This document shows, piece after piece, positions 24,885 through 37,921 of a stretch of DNA of 64,000 nucleotides (positions are counted from its first letter, which is position 1; every line of letters begins with the position of its first letter). Below the pieces are notes generated by a model, which was not told the DNA's origin, ran no database searches, and saw only the letters and a program-made list of their open reading frames with translations. Source of the DNA: Hydractinia symbiolongicarpus (lineage: Eukaryota > Cnidaria > Hydrozoa > Anthoathecata > Hydractiniidae); assembly GCF_029227915.1 (NCBI RefSeq), contig NC_079876.1, positions 4,776,001 to 4,840,000 of the forward strand. The letters are read 5' to 3'. The position numbers and the translations under genes are program-made.

Positions 24885-26748
24885 TATATTAAGTCCCACA
24901 GCCAATCGTTTCATTGTTAAAAGCGATGCAACCTAGTAATATCAGAAAAATATCGCTAAATACATGTTGGTACGAATATGTGACGTAACCGTTGAAACTA
25001 TAACGGACTGGCACCGTTAGAAAGTCAATGAAATGTAGTTTTTGAAACTTTCGCTATTTCTCCAGCGCGCGATAACGGCTAGGATTGGTCCCACAGTGAA
25101 ACATGACTTTTTATCTTAATTTTTAATTGAAGCGCTACTACAGCGCCCAGTGTAATCGCTGAGTTTCAGCAATTATTTCAAATTAAGAAGAATGTTTTTT
25201 CTTGGATTCCATATGTGTCATTTATCACATTGATCAGGTCACGGTCCAAAGGTAGTTCAGTTAAGTCCCACAGTCAATCGCTTCACTGTTAAAAGCGATG
25301 CAACCTAGTAATATCAAAAAAATATCGCTAAATACATGTTGGTACGAATATGTGACCCAACCGTTGTAACTCAAACGGACTGACGCCGTTAGAAAGTCAT
25401 TGAAATGTAGTTCTTGAAACTGTCGCTATTTCTTCAGCGCGCGATGACGGCTAGGATTGGTTCCATAATATAAAAACGACTTTTATTATCTTAATTTTTA
25501 AATGAAGCGCTACCACAGCGCCCAGTGTAATCGCTGAGTTCGGCAACCACGTCAAATTAAGAAGAATGTTATTTCTTGGAGTCCAATTGTCTAATTTATC
25601 ACATTTATCAGGTCACAGTCCAGAGTTAGTTCAATTAAGTCCAACAGTCAATCGTTTCATAGTTAAAAGCGATGCAACCTAGTAATGTTAGAAAAATATC
25701 GCTAAATACATGTTGGTACGAATATGTGACCAAACCGTTGTAACTGAAACGGACTGACACCGTTAAAAAGTCAATGAAATGTAGTTTTTGAAGCTGTAGC
25801 TACTTCTTCAGCGCGCGATAACGGCTAGGATTGGTCCCACAGTAAAATTTGACTTATTTATCTAATTTTTTAAATGAAGCGCTACCACAGCTCCCAGTGT
25901 AATCGCTGATTTGCGGTAATCACGTCAAATTAAGAAGAATGTTTTTTCTTGGAGTCCATTTGTGTCATCTATCACATTGATCATGTCACAGTCCAAAGTT
26001 AGTTCAATTAAGCCCCACAGTCAATCGTTTCACTGTTAAAAGCGATGCAATCTAGTAATATCAGATAAATATCGCTAAATACATGTTGGTACGAATATGT
26101 GACCCAACCGTTGAAACTCCAGCGAACTGACACCGTTAGAAAGTCAATGAAATGTAGTTTTTGAAACTGTCGCTTATTCTTCAGCGCACGATAACGGCCA
26201 GGATTGGTCCCACAGTTAAAAATGACTTATTAATGTAAATTTTTAATTGAAGCGCTACCACAGCGCCCAGTGAAATCGCTGAGTTTCGCCAATCATTTCA
26301 AATTAAGAAAAATGTTTTTTCTTGGAGTCCAATTGTCTCACTTTCACATTTATAAGGTCACAGTCCATAATCAGTTCAATTAAGTCTCACAGTCAATCGT
26401 TTCACTGTTAAAAGCCATACAACTTAGTAATACCGAAAAAATATTGCTAAATACATGTTGGTACGAATATGTGACTCAAACGTTGTAACTCAAACGGATT
26501 GATACTGTTAGAAAGTCAATGAAATGTAGTTTTTGAAAATGTCGCTATTTCTTCAGCGCGCGATAATGGCTAGGATTGGTCCCACAGTAAAGGATAACTT
26601 ATTTACCTAAACTTTCAAATGAAGCGCTACCACAACGCCCAGTGTAATCGCTGAGTTCCGGCAATCACGTCAAATTAAGAAGAATGTTATTTCCCGGAGT
26701 CCAGTTGTCTCATTTTTCACATTTATCAGGTCACAGTCCAAAGTTAAT
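24885..26748. repeat. Higher-order repeat A, copy 3 (5 monomers, 1,864 bp)
   Basis: Nearly identical to copy 2 at a shift of 1,864 bp over its full length, including the rare AAGCCCCACAG at 26012. The opening monomer starts with the AATTATATTAAGTCC variant instead of AGTTCAATTAAGTCC, which is shared with the monomers near 26745 and 28610. Confidence 0.82.
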
Positions 26749-28985
26749 TATATTAAGTCCCACAGCCAATCGTTTCATTGTTAAAAGCGATGCAACCTAG
26801 TAATATCAGAAAAATATCGCTAAATACATGTTGGTACGAATATGTGACGTAACCGTTGAAACTATAACGGACTGGCACCGTTAGAAAGTCAATGAAATGT
26901 AGTTTTTGAAACTTTCGCTATTTCTCCAGCGCGCGATAACGGCTAGGATTGGTCCCACAGTGAAACATGACTTTTTATCTTAATTTTTAATTGAAGCGCT
27001 ACTACAGCGCCCAGTGTAATCGCTGAGTTTCAGCAATTATTTCAAATTAAGAAGAATGTTTTTTCTTGGATTCCATATGTGTCATTTATCACATTGATCA
27101 GGTCACGGTCCAAAGGTAGTTCAGTTAAGTCCCACAGTCAATCGCTTCACTGTTAAAAGCGATGCAACCTAGTAATATCAAAAAAATATCGCTAAATACA
27201 TGTTGGTACGAATATGTGACCCAACCGTTGTAACTCAAACGGACTGACGCCGTTAGAAAGTCATTGAAATGTAGTTCTTGAAACTGTCGCTATTTCTTCA
27301 GCGCGCGATGACGGCTAGGATTGGTTCCATAATATAAAAACGACTTTTATTATCTTAATTTTTAAATGAAGCGCTACCACAGCGCCCAGTGTAATCGCTG
27401 AGTTCGGCAACCACGTCAAATTAAGAAGAATGTTATTTCTTGGAGTCCAATTGTCTAATTTATCACATTTATCAGGTCACAGTCCAAAGTTAGTTCAATT
27501 AAGTCCAACAGTCAATCGTTTTATAGTTAAAAGCGATGCAACCTAGTAATGTTAGAAAAATATCGCTAAATACATGTTGGTACGAATATGTGACCAAACC
27601 GTTGTAACTGAAACGGACTGACACCGTTAAAAAGTCAATGAAATGTAGTTTTTGAAGCTGTAGCTACTTCTTCAGCGCGCGATAACGGCTAGGATTGGTC
27701 CCACAGTAAAATTTGACTTATTTATCTAATTTTTTAAATGAAGCGCTACCACAGCTCCCAGTGTAATCGCTGATTTGCGGTAATCACGTCAAATTAAGAA
27801 GAATGTTTTTTCTTGGAGTCCATTTGTGTCATCTATCACATTGATCATGTCACAGTCCAAAGTTAGTTCAATTAAGTCCCACAGTCAATCGTTTCACTGT
27901 TAAAAGCGATGCAATCTAGTAATATCAGATAAATATCGCTAAATACATGTTGGTACGAATATGTGACCCAACCGTTGAAACTCCAGCGAACTGACACCGT
28001 TAGAAAGTCAATGAAATGTAGTTTTTGAAACTGTCGCTTATTCTTCAGCGCACGATAACGGCCAGGATTGGTCCCACAGTTAAAAATGACTTATTAATGT
28101 AAATTTTTAATTGAAGCGCTACCACAGCGCCCAGTGAAATCGCTGAGTTTCGCCAATCATTTCAAATTAAGAAGAATGTTGTTTCTTGGAGTCCAATTGT
28201 CTCACTTTCACATTTATAAGGTCACAGTCCATAATCAGTTCAATTAAGTCTCACAGTCAATCGTTTCACTGTTAAAAGCCATACAACTTAGTAATACCGA
28301 AAAAATATTGCAAAATACATGTTGGTACGAATATGTGACTCAAACGTTGTAACTCAAACGGATTGATACTGTTAGAAAGTCAATGAAATGTAGTTTTTGA
28401 AAATGTCGCTATTTCTTCAGCGCGCGATAATGGCTAGGATTGGTCCCACAGTAAAGGATAACTTATTTACCTAAACTTTCAAATGAAGCGCTACCACAAC
28501 GCCCAGTGTAATCGCTGAGTTCCGGCAATCACGTCAAATTAAGAAGAATGTTATTTCCCGGAGTCCAGTTGTCTCATTTTTCACATTTATCAGGTCACAG
28601 TCCAAAGTTAATTATATTAAGTCCCACAGCCAATCGTTTCATTGTTAAAAGCGATGCAACCTAGTAATATCAAAAAAATATCGCTAAATACATGTTGGTA
28701 CGAATATGTGACTCAACCGTTGTAACTCAAACGGATTGATACTGTTAGAAAGTCAATGAATTGTAGTTTTTGAAACTGTCGCCATTTCTTAGCGCGCGAT
28801 AACGGCTAGGATTGGTCCCACAGTAAAGGAAAAACTTATTTACCTAAACTTTCAAATGAAGCGCTACCACAGCGCCCAGTGTAATCGCTGAGTTCCCGCA
28901 ATCACGTCAAATTAAGAAGAATGTTATTTCTTGGAGTCCAATTGTCTCATTTATCACATTTATCAGGTCACAGTCCAAAGTTAGT
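26749..28985. repeat. Higher-order repeat A, copy 4 (6 monomers, 2,237 bp)
   Basis: Follows copies 2 and 3 closely up to about 28665, then carries one extra monomer (about 28613-28985). This extra unit has the GACTCAACCGTTGTAACTC and GATTGATACTG variants and a box with a shortened lead, CCATTTCTTAGCGCGCG near 28783. The added monomer accounts for the 373-bp difference from the five-monomer form. Confidence 0.78.
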
Positions 28986-30850
28986 TCAATTAAGTCCAAC
29001 AGTTCAATCGTTTCATAGTTAAAAGCGATGCAACCTAGTAATATCAGAAAAATATCGCTAAATACATGTTGGTACGAATATGTGAGGTAACCGTTGAAAC
29101 TATAACGGACTGGCACCGTTAGAAAGTCAATGAAATGTAGTTTTTGAAACTGTCGCTATTTCTCCAGCGCGCGATAACGGCTAGGATTGGTCCCACAGTG
29201 AAACATGACTTTTTATCTTAATTTTTAATTGAAGCGCTACTACAGCGCCCAGTGTAATCGCTGAGTTTCAGCAATTATTTCAAATTAAGAAGAATGTTTT
29301 TTCTTGAATTCCATATGTGTCATTTATCACATTGATCAGGTCACGGTCCAAAGGTAGTTCAGTTAAGTCCCACAGTCAATCGCTTCACTGTTAAAAGCGA
29401 TGCAACCTAGTAATATCAAAAAAATATCGCTAAATAAATGTTGGTACGAATATGTGACACAACCGTTGTAACTCAAACGGACTGACGCCGTTAGAAAGTC
29501 ATTGAAATGTAGTTCTTGAAACTGTCGCTATTTCTTCAGCGCGCGATGACGGCTAGGATTGGTTCCATAATATAAAAACGACTTTTATTATCTTAATTTT
29601 TAAATGAAGCGCTACCACAGCGCCCAGTGTAATCGCTGAGTTCGGCAACCACGTCAAATTAAGAAGAATGTTATTTCTTGGAGTCCAATTGTCTAATTTA
29701 TCACATTTATCAGGTCACAGTCCAAAGTTAGTTCAATTAAGTCCAACAGTCAATCGTTTTATAGTTAAAAGCGATGCAACCTAGTAATGTTAGAAAAATA
29801 TCGCTAAATACATGTTGGTACGAATATGTGACCAAACCGTTGTAACTGAAACGGACTGACACCGTTAAAAAGTCAATGAAATGTAGTTTTTGAAGCTGTA
29901 GCTACTTTTTCAGCGCGCGATAACGGCTAGGATTGGTCCCACAGTAAAATTTGACTTATTTATCTAATTTTTTAAATGAAGCGCTACCACAGCTCCCAGT
30001 GTAATCGCTGATTTGCGGTAATCACGTCAAATTAAGAAGAATGTTTTTTCTTGGAGTCCATTTGTGTCATCTATCACATTGATCATGTCACAGTCCAAAG
30101 TTAGTTCAATTAAGTCCCTCAGTCAATCGTTTCACTGTTAAAAGCGATGCAATCTAGTAATATCAGATAAATATCGCTAAATACATGTTGGTACGAATAT
30201 GTGACCCAACCGTTGAAACTCCAGCGAACTGACACCGTTAGAAAGTCAATGAAATGTAGTTTTTGAAACTGTCGCTTATTCTTCAGCGCACGATAACGGC
30301 CAGGATTGGTCCCACAGTTAAAAATGACTTATTAATCTAAATTTTTAATTGAAGCGCTACCACAGCGCCCAGTGAAATCGCTGAGTTTCGCCAATCATTT
30401 CAAATTAAGAAGAATGTTTTTTCTTGGAGTCCAATTGTCTCACTTTCACATTTATAAGGTCACAGTCCATAATCAGTTCAATTAAGTCTCACAGTCAATC
30501 GTTTCACTGTTAAAAGCCATACAACTTAGTAATACCGAAAAAATATTGCTAAATACATGTTGGTACGAATATGTGACTCAAACGTTGTAACTCAAACGGA
30601 TTGATACTGTTAGAAAGTCAATGAATTGTAGTTTTTGAAACTGTCGCCATTTCTTAGCGCGCGATAACGGCTAGGATTGGTCCCACAGTAAAGGAAAAAC
30701 TTATTTACCTAAACTTTCAAATGAAGCGCTACCACAGCGCCCAGTGTAATCGCTGAGTTCCCGCAATCACGTCAAATTAAGAAGAATGTTATTTCTTGGA
30801 GTCCAATTGTCTCATTTATCACATTTATCAGGTCACAGTCCAAAGTTAGT
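28986..30850. repeat. Higher-order repeat A, copy 5 (5 monomers, 1,865 bp)
   Basis: Five monomers, nearly identical to copy 6 at a shift of 1,865 bp. Both share a one-base insertion (AACAGTTCAATCG near 29000 and 30865), GTGAGGTAACC at the anchor and CTTGAATTCC near 29305 and 31170. The CCATTTCTTAGCGCGCG variant recurs near 30648, showing that the extra monomer of copy 4 was partly merged into the five-monomer unit. Identical 69-codon minus-strand open frames occur at 28907-29116 and 30772-30981 because the repeat itself is copied. Confidence 0.8.
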
Positions 30851-32715
30851 TCAATTAAGTCCAACAGTTCAATCGTTTCATAGTTAAAAGCGATGCAACC
30901 TAGTAATATCAGAAAAATATCGCTAAATACATGTTGGTACGAATATGTGAGGTAACCGTTGAAACTATAACGGACTGGCACCGTTAGAAAGTCAATGAAA
31001 TGTAGTTTTTGAAACTGTCGCTATTTCTCCAGCGCGCGATAACGGCTAGGATTGGTCCCACAGTGAAACATGACTTTTTATCTTAATTTTTAATTGAAGC
31101 GCTACTACAGCGCCCAGTGTAATCGCTGAGTTTCAGCAATTATTTCAAATTAAGAAGAATGTTTTTTCTTGAATTCCATATGTGTCATTTATCACATTGA
31201 TCAGGTCACGGTCCAAAGGTAGTTCAGTTAAGTCCCACAGTCAATCGCTTCACTGTTAAAAGCGATGCAACCTAGTAATATCAAAAAAATATCGCTAAAT
31301 AAATGTTGGTACGAATATGTGACACAACCGTTGTAACTCAAACGGACTGACGCCGTTAGAAAGTCATTGAAATGTAGTTCTTGAAACTGTCGCTATTTCT
31401 TCAGCGCGCGATGACGGCTAGGATTGGTTCCATAATATAAAAACGACTTTTATTATCTTAATTTTTAAATGAAGCGCTACCACAGCGCCCAGTGTAATCG
31501 CTGAGTTCGGCAACCACGTCAAATTAAGAAGAATGTTATTTCTTGGAGTCCAATTGTCTAATTTATCACATTTATCAGGTCACAGTCCAAAGTTAGTTCA
31601 ATTAAGTCCAACAGTCAATCGTTTTATAGTTAAAAGCGATGCAACCTAGTAATGTTAGAAAAATATCGCTAAATACATGTTGGTACGAATATGTGACCAA
31701 ACCGTTGTAACTGAAACGGACTGACACCGTTAAAAAGTCAATGAAATGTAGTTTTTGAAGCTGTAGCTACTTTTTCAGCGCGCGATAACGGCTAGGATTG
31801 GTCCCACAGTAAAATTTGACTTATTTATCTAATTTTTTAAATGAAGCGCTACCACAGCTCCCAGTGTAATCGCTGATTTGCGGTAATCACGTCAAATTAA
31901 GAAGAATGTTTTTTCTTGGAGTCCATTTGTGTCATCTATCACATTGATCATGTCACAGTCCAAAGTTAGTTCAATTAAGTCCCTCAGTCAATCGTTTCAC
32001 TGTTAAAAGCGATGCAATCTAGTAATATCAGATAAATATCGCTAAATACATGTTGGTACGAATATGTGACCCAACCGTTGAAACTCCAGCGAACTGACAC
32101 CGTTAGAAAGTCAATGAAATGTAGTTTTTGAAACTGTCGCTTATTCTTCAGCGCACGATAACGGCCAGGATTGGTCCCACAGTTAAAAATGACTTATTAA
32201 TCTAAATTTTTAATTGAAGCGCTACCACAGCGCCCAGTGAAATCGCTGAGTTTCGCCAATCATTTCAAATTAAGAAGAATGTTTTTTCTTGGAGTCCAAT
32301 TGTCTCACTTTCACATTTATAAGGTCACAGTCCATAATCAGTTCAATTAAGTCTCACAGTCAATCGTTTCACTGTTAAAAGCCATACAACTTAGTAATAC
32401 CGAAAAAATATTGCTAAATACATGTTGGTACGAATATGTGACTCAAACGTTGTAACTCAAACGGATTGATACTGTTAGAAAGTCAATGAAATGTAGTTTT
32501 TGAAAATGTCGCTATTTCTTCAGCGCGCGATAATGGCTAGGATTGGTCCAACAGTAAAGGATAACTTATTTACCTTAACTTTCAAATGAAGCGCTACCAC
32601 AACGCCCAGTGTAATCGCTGAGTTCCGGCAATCACGTCAAATTAAGAAGAATGTCATTTCCCGGAGTCCAATTGTCTCATTTTTCACATTTATCAGGTCA
32701 CAGTCCAAAGTTAAT
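30851..32715. repeat. Higher-order repeat A, copy 6 (5 monomers, ~1,865 bp)
   Basis: Nearly identical to copy 5 for most of its length (for example CCCTCAGTC at 31981 and 30116). Toward its end it reverts to the form of copies 2-3 (GAAAATGTCGC near 32503 and CCCGGAGTCC near 32660) instead of the GCCATTTCTTAGCG form, so it is itself a mosaic. Repeat A stops here. Confidence 0.75.
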
Positions 32716-33399
32716 TATATTAAGTCCCACAGCCAATCGTGGCATTGTTAAAAGCGATGCAACCTAGTAATATCAAAAAAATATCGCTAAATACATGTTG
32801 GTACGAATATGTGACACAACCGTTGAAACTCACTCGGACTGGCACCGTCAGAAAGTCAATGAAATGTAGTTCTTGAAACTGTCGCTATTTCTTCATTGCG
32901 CGATAACGGCTAGGATTGCTCCCAGAGTTAAAAATGACTTATTAATCTAAATTTGTAAATGAAGCGCTACCACAGCGCCCAGTGTAATCGCTGAGTTCCG
33001 GCAATCATGTCAAATTAAGAAGAATGTTATTTCTTGGAGTCCAATTTCCTCATTTATCACATTTATCAGGTAACAGTCCAAAGTTAGTTCAATTAAGTCC
33101 CACAGTCAATCGTTTCACTGTTAAAAGCGATGCAACCTAGTAATATCAGATAAATATCGCTAAATACATGTTGGTACGAATATGTGACCTAACCGTTGAA
33201 ACTATAACGGAATGGCACCGTTAGAAAGTCAATGAAATGTAGTTTTTGAAACTGTCGCTATTTCTTCAGCGCGCGATAACGGCTAGGATTGGTCCCACAG
33301 TGAAACATGACTTTTTATCTTAATTTTTAATTGAAGCGCTACTACAGCGCCCAGTGTAATCGCTGAGTTTCAGCAATCATTTCAAATTAAGAAGAATGT
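32716..33399. repeat. Transition between higher-order domains
   Basis: About two monomers that fit neither neighbouring repeat fully. They hold an unusual CAATCGTGGCATTG near 32735, CTCACTCGGACTGG near 32830 and a CATTGCGCGATAACGG box near 32895. These last two features are typical of a monomer type in the domains to the right. The change of domain happens in phase with the monomer, with no foreign sequence at the join. Confidence 0.6.
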
Positions 33400-35858
33400 T
33401 TTTTCTTGGATTCCATATGTGTCATTTATCACATTGATCAGGTCACGGTCCAAAGGTAGTTCAATTAAGTCCCACAGTCAATCGTTTCACTGGTAAAAGC
33501 GATGCAACGTAGTAATATCAAAAAAATATCGCTAAATATATGTTGGTACGAATATGTGACACAACCGTTGTAACTCAAACGGACTGACGCCGTTAGAAAG
33601 TCATTGAAATGTAGTTCTTGAAACTGTCGCTATTTCTTCAGCGCGCGATGACGGCTAGGATTGGTTCCATAATATAAAAACGACTTTTATTACCTTAATT
33701 TTTAAATGAAGCGCTACCACAGCGCCCAGTGTAATCGCTGAGTTCGGCAATCACGTCAAATTAAGAAGAATGTTATTTCTTGGAGTCCAATTGTCTCATT
33801 TATCACATTTATCAGGTCACAAACCAAAGTTAGTTCAATTAAGTCCCACAGTCAATCGTTTCACTGTTAAAAGCGATGCAACCAAGTAATATCAGATAAA
33901 TATTGCTAAATACATGTTGGTACGAATATGTGACTCAACCGTTGAAACTCACTCGGACTGGCACCGTTAGAAAGTCAATGAAATGTAGTTTTTGAAACTG
34001 TCGCTATTTCTTCATTGCACGATAACGCCTAGGATTGCTCCCAGAGTTAAAAATGACTTATTAATCTAAATTTTTAAATGAAGCGCTACCACAACGCCCA
34101 GTGTAATCGCTGAGTTCCGGCAATCATTTCAAATTAAGAAGAATGTTATTTCTTGGAGTCCAATTGCCTCATTTATCACATTTATCAGGTAACAGTCCAA
34201 AGTTAGTTCAATTAAGTCCCACAGTCAATCGTTTCACTGTTAAAAGCGATGCAACCTAGTAATATCAGATAAATATCGCTAAATACATGTTTGTACGAAT
34301 ATGTGACCTAACCGTTGAAACTATAACGGACTGGCACCGTTAGAAAGTCAATGAAATGTATTTTTTGAAACTGTCGCTATTTCTCCAGCGCGCGATAACG
34401 GCTAGGATTGGTCCCACAGTGAAACATGACTTTTTATCTTAATTTTTAATTGAAGCGCTACCACAACGCCCAGTGTAATCGCTGAGTTCCGGCAATCATG
34501 TCAAATTAAGAAGAATGTTATTTCTTGGAGTCCAATTGTCTCACTTTCACATTTATAAGGTCACAGTCCATAATCAGTTCAATTAAATCCCACAGTCAAA
34601 AAAGCCATACAACCTAGTAATATCAGAAAAATATCGCTAAATACATGTTGGTACGAATATGTGACCCAACCGTTGTAACTCAAACGGATTGACACCGTTA
34701 GAAAGTCAATGAAGTGTAGTTTTTGAAACTGTCGCTATTTCTTCAGCGCTCGATAACGGATAGGACTTGTCCCACAGTAAGAAACGACTTATTTATCTAA
34801 ATTTTTAAATAAAGCGCTACCACAACGCCCAGTGTAATCGCTGATTTCCGGCAATCACGTCAAATTAAGAAGAATGTTTTCTCTTGGATTCCATATGTGT
34901 CATTTATCACATTGATCAGGTCACGGTCCAAAGGTAGTTCAATTAAGTCCCACAGTCAATCGTTTCACTGTTAAAAGCGATGCAACCTAGTGATATCAGA
35001 TAAATATCGCTAAATACATGTTGGTACGAAGATGTGACCTAACCGTTGAAACTCAAACGGACTGACACCGTTAAAAAGTCAATGAAATGTAGTTTTTGAA
35101 ACTGTAGCTACTTCTTCAGCGCGCGATAACGGCTAGGATTGGTCCCACAGTAAAAAACGACTTATTTATCTAAATTTTCAAATAAAGCGCTACCACAACG
35201 CCCAGTGTAATCGCTGATTTCCGGCAATCACGTCAAATTAAGAAGAATGTTTTTTCTTGGATTCCATATGTGTCATTTATCACATTGATCAGGTCACGGT
35301 CCAAAGGTAGTTCAATTAAGTCCCACAGTTAATCGTTTCACTGTTAAAAGCGATGCAACCTAGTGATATCAGATAAATATCGTAAATACATGTTGGTACG
35401 AAGATGTGACCTAACCGTTGAAACTCAAACGGACTGACACCGTTAAAAAGTCAATGAAATGTAGTTTTTGAAACTGTAGCTACTTCTTCAGCGCGCGATA
35501 ACGGCTAGGATTGGTCCCACAGTGAAGAACGACTTATTTATCTAACTTTTTAAATGAAGCGCTACCACAGCGCCCAGTGTAATCGCTGAGTTCCGGCAAT
35601 CACGTCAAATTAAGAAGAATGTTATTTCTTGGAGTCCAATTGTCTCACTTATAACATTTATAAGGTCACAGTCCAAAATCAGTTCAATTATGTGCCACAG
35701 TCAATCGTTTCACTGTTAAAAGCCATACAACCTAGTAATATCAGAAAAATATCGCTAAATACATGTTGGTACGAATATGTGACCCAACCGTTGTAACTCA
35801 AACGGATTGACACCGTTAGAAAGTCAATGAAGTGTAGTTTTTGAAACTGTCGCTATTT

Positions 35859-36605
35859 CTTCAGCGCTCGATAACGGATAGGACTTGTCCCACAGTAAGA
35901 AACGACTTATTTATCTAAATTTTTAAATAAAGCGCTACCACAACGCCCAGTGTAATCGCTGATTTCCGGCAATCACGTCAAATTAAGAAGAATGTTTTCT
36001 CTTGGATTCCATATGTGTCATTTATCACATTGATCAGGTCACGGTCCAAAGGTAGTTCAATTAAGTCCCACAGTCAATCGTTTCACTGGTAAAAGCGATG
36101 CAACGTAGTAATATCAAAAAAATATCGCTAAATATATGTTGGTACGAATATGTGACACAACCGTTGTAACTCAAACGGACTGACGCCGTTAGAAAGTCAT
36201 TGAAATGTAGTTCTTGAAACTGTCGCTATTTCTTCAGCGCGCGATGACGGCTAGGATTGGTTCCATAATATAAAAACGACTTTTATTACCTTAATTTTTA
36301 AATGAAGCGCTACCACAGCGCCCAGTGTAATCGCTGAGTTCGGCAATCACGTCAAATTAAGAAGAATGTTATTTCTTGGAGTCCAATTGTCTCATTTATC
36401 ACATTTATCAGGTCACAAACCAAAGTTAGTTCAATTAAGTCCCACAGTCAATCGTTTCACTGTTAAAAGCGATGCAACCAAGTAATATCAGATAAATATT
36501 GCTAAATACATGTTGGTACGAATATGTGACTCAACCGTTGAAACTCACTCGGACTGGCACCGTTAGAAAGTCAATGAAATGTAGTTTTTGAAACTGTCGC
36601 TATTT
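35859..36605. repeat. 747-bp dimer tandem duplication, copy 1
   Basis: Two monomers, starting inside the CAGCGCTCGATAACGG box of one monomer and ending at the matching point two monomers on. At 36606 the sequence jumps back to the CAGCGCTCGATAACGG form seen at 35859, whereas the corresponding place in other units (34011, 37353) reads CATTGCACGATAACGCC. The join is in the G+C-rich box region shared by all monomers. Confidence 0.8.
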
Positions 36606-37352
36606 CTTCAGCGCTCGATAACGGATAGGACTTGTCCCACAGTAAGAAACGACTTATTTATCTAAATTTTTAAATAAAGCGCTACCACAACGCCCAGTGT
36701 AATCGCTGATTTCCGGCAATCACGTCAAATTAAGAAGAATGTTTTCTCTTGGATTCCATATGTGTCATTTATCACATTGATCAGGTCACGGTCCAAAGGT
36801 AGTTCAATTAAGTCCCACAGTCAATCGTTTCACTGGTAAAAGCGATGCAACGTAGTAATATCAAAAAAATATCGCTAAATATATGTTGGTACGAATATGT
36901 GACACAACCGTTGTAACTCAAACGGACTGACGCCGTTAGAAAGTCATTGAAATGTAGTTCTTGAAACTGTCGCTATTTCTTCAGCGCGCGATGACGGCTA
37001 GGATTGGTTCCATAATATAAAAACGACTTTTATTACCTTAATTTTTAAATGAAGCGCTACCACAGCGCCCAGTGTAATCGCTGAGTTCGGCAATCACGTC
37101 AAATTAAGAAGAATGTTATTTCTTGGAGTCCAATTGTCTCATTTATCACATTTATCAGGTCACAAACCAAAGTTAGTTCAATTAAGTCCCACAGTCAATC
37201 GTTTCACTGTTAAAAGCGATGCAACCAAGTAACATCAGATAAATATTGCTAAATACATGTTGGTACGAATATGTGACTCAACCGTTGAAACTCACTCGGA
37301 CTGGCACCGTTAGAAAGTCAATGAAATGTAGTTTTTGAAACTGTCGCTATTT
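36606..37352. repeat. 747-bp dimer tandem duplication, copy 2
   Basis: This repeats 35859-36605 almost exactly. One difference I noticed is AAGTAACATCAG near 37228 against AAGTAATATCAG near 36481. It ends where the CATTGCACGATAACGCC box resumes the normal order of repeat B. Confidence 0.8.
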
Positions 37353-37921
37353 CTTCATTGCACGATAACGCCTAGGATTGCTCCCAGAGTTAAAAATGAC
37401 TTATTAATCTAAATTTTTAAATGAAGCGCTACCACAACGCCCAGTGTAATCGCTGAGTTCCGGCAATCATGTCAAATTAAGAAGAATGTTATTTCTTGGA
37501 GTCCAATTGCCTCATTTATCACATTTATCAGGTAACAGTCCAAAGTTAGTTCAATTAAGTCCCACAGTCAATCGTTTCACTGTTAAAAGCGATGCAACCT
37601 AGTAATATCAGATAAATATCGCTAAATACATGTTTGTACGAATATGTGACCTAACCGTTGAAACTATAACGGACTGGCACCGTTAGAAAGTCAATGAAAT
37701 GTAGTTTTTGAAACTGTCGCTATTTCTCCAGCGCGCGATAACGGCTAGGATTGGTCCCACAGTGAAACATGACTTTTTATCTTAATTTTTAATTGAAGCG
37801 CTACCACAACGCCCAGTGTAATCGCTGAGTTCCGGCAATCATGTCAAATTAAGAAGAATGTTATTTCTTGGAGTCCAATTGTCTCACTTTCACATTTATA
37901 AGGTCACAGTCCATAATCAGT

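Larger units (their letters stand above)
33400..37921. repeat. 7-monomer higher-order repeat B, first part, expanded by a dimer
   Basis: Two tracer variants define repeat B. CAACGTAG occurs at 33505, 36101, 36848, 39444 and 42040, with spacings of 2,596, 747, 2,596 and 2,596 bp. A 13-bp deletion form, CAGTCAAAAAAGCC, occurs at 34593, 37936, 40532 and 43128, with spacings of 3,343, 2,596 and 2,596 bp. So the unit is 2,596 bp (seven monomers) and the first complete interval is 9 monomers because of an extra 747-bp dimer. I call the monomers m1 (with the 13-bp deletion) to m7 (with GTGAAACATGAC) in the later entries. Confidence 0.85.

Noticed and set aside
28907-29116. Identical 69-codon minus-strand open frames here and at 30772-30981, which could look like a duplicated small gene.
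   Set aside because: They are 1,865 bp apart, the exact period of the higher-order repeat, and lie wholly inside satellite monomers. Identity comes from recent copying of the repeat, not from selection on a protein.
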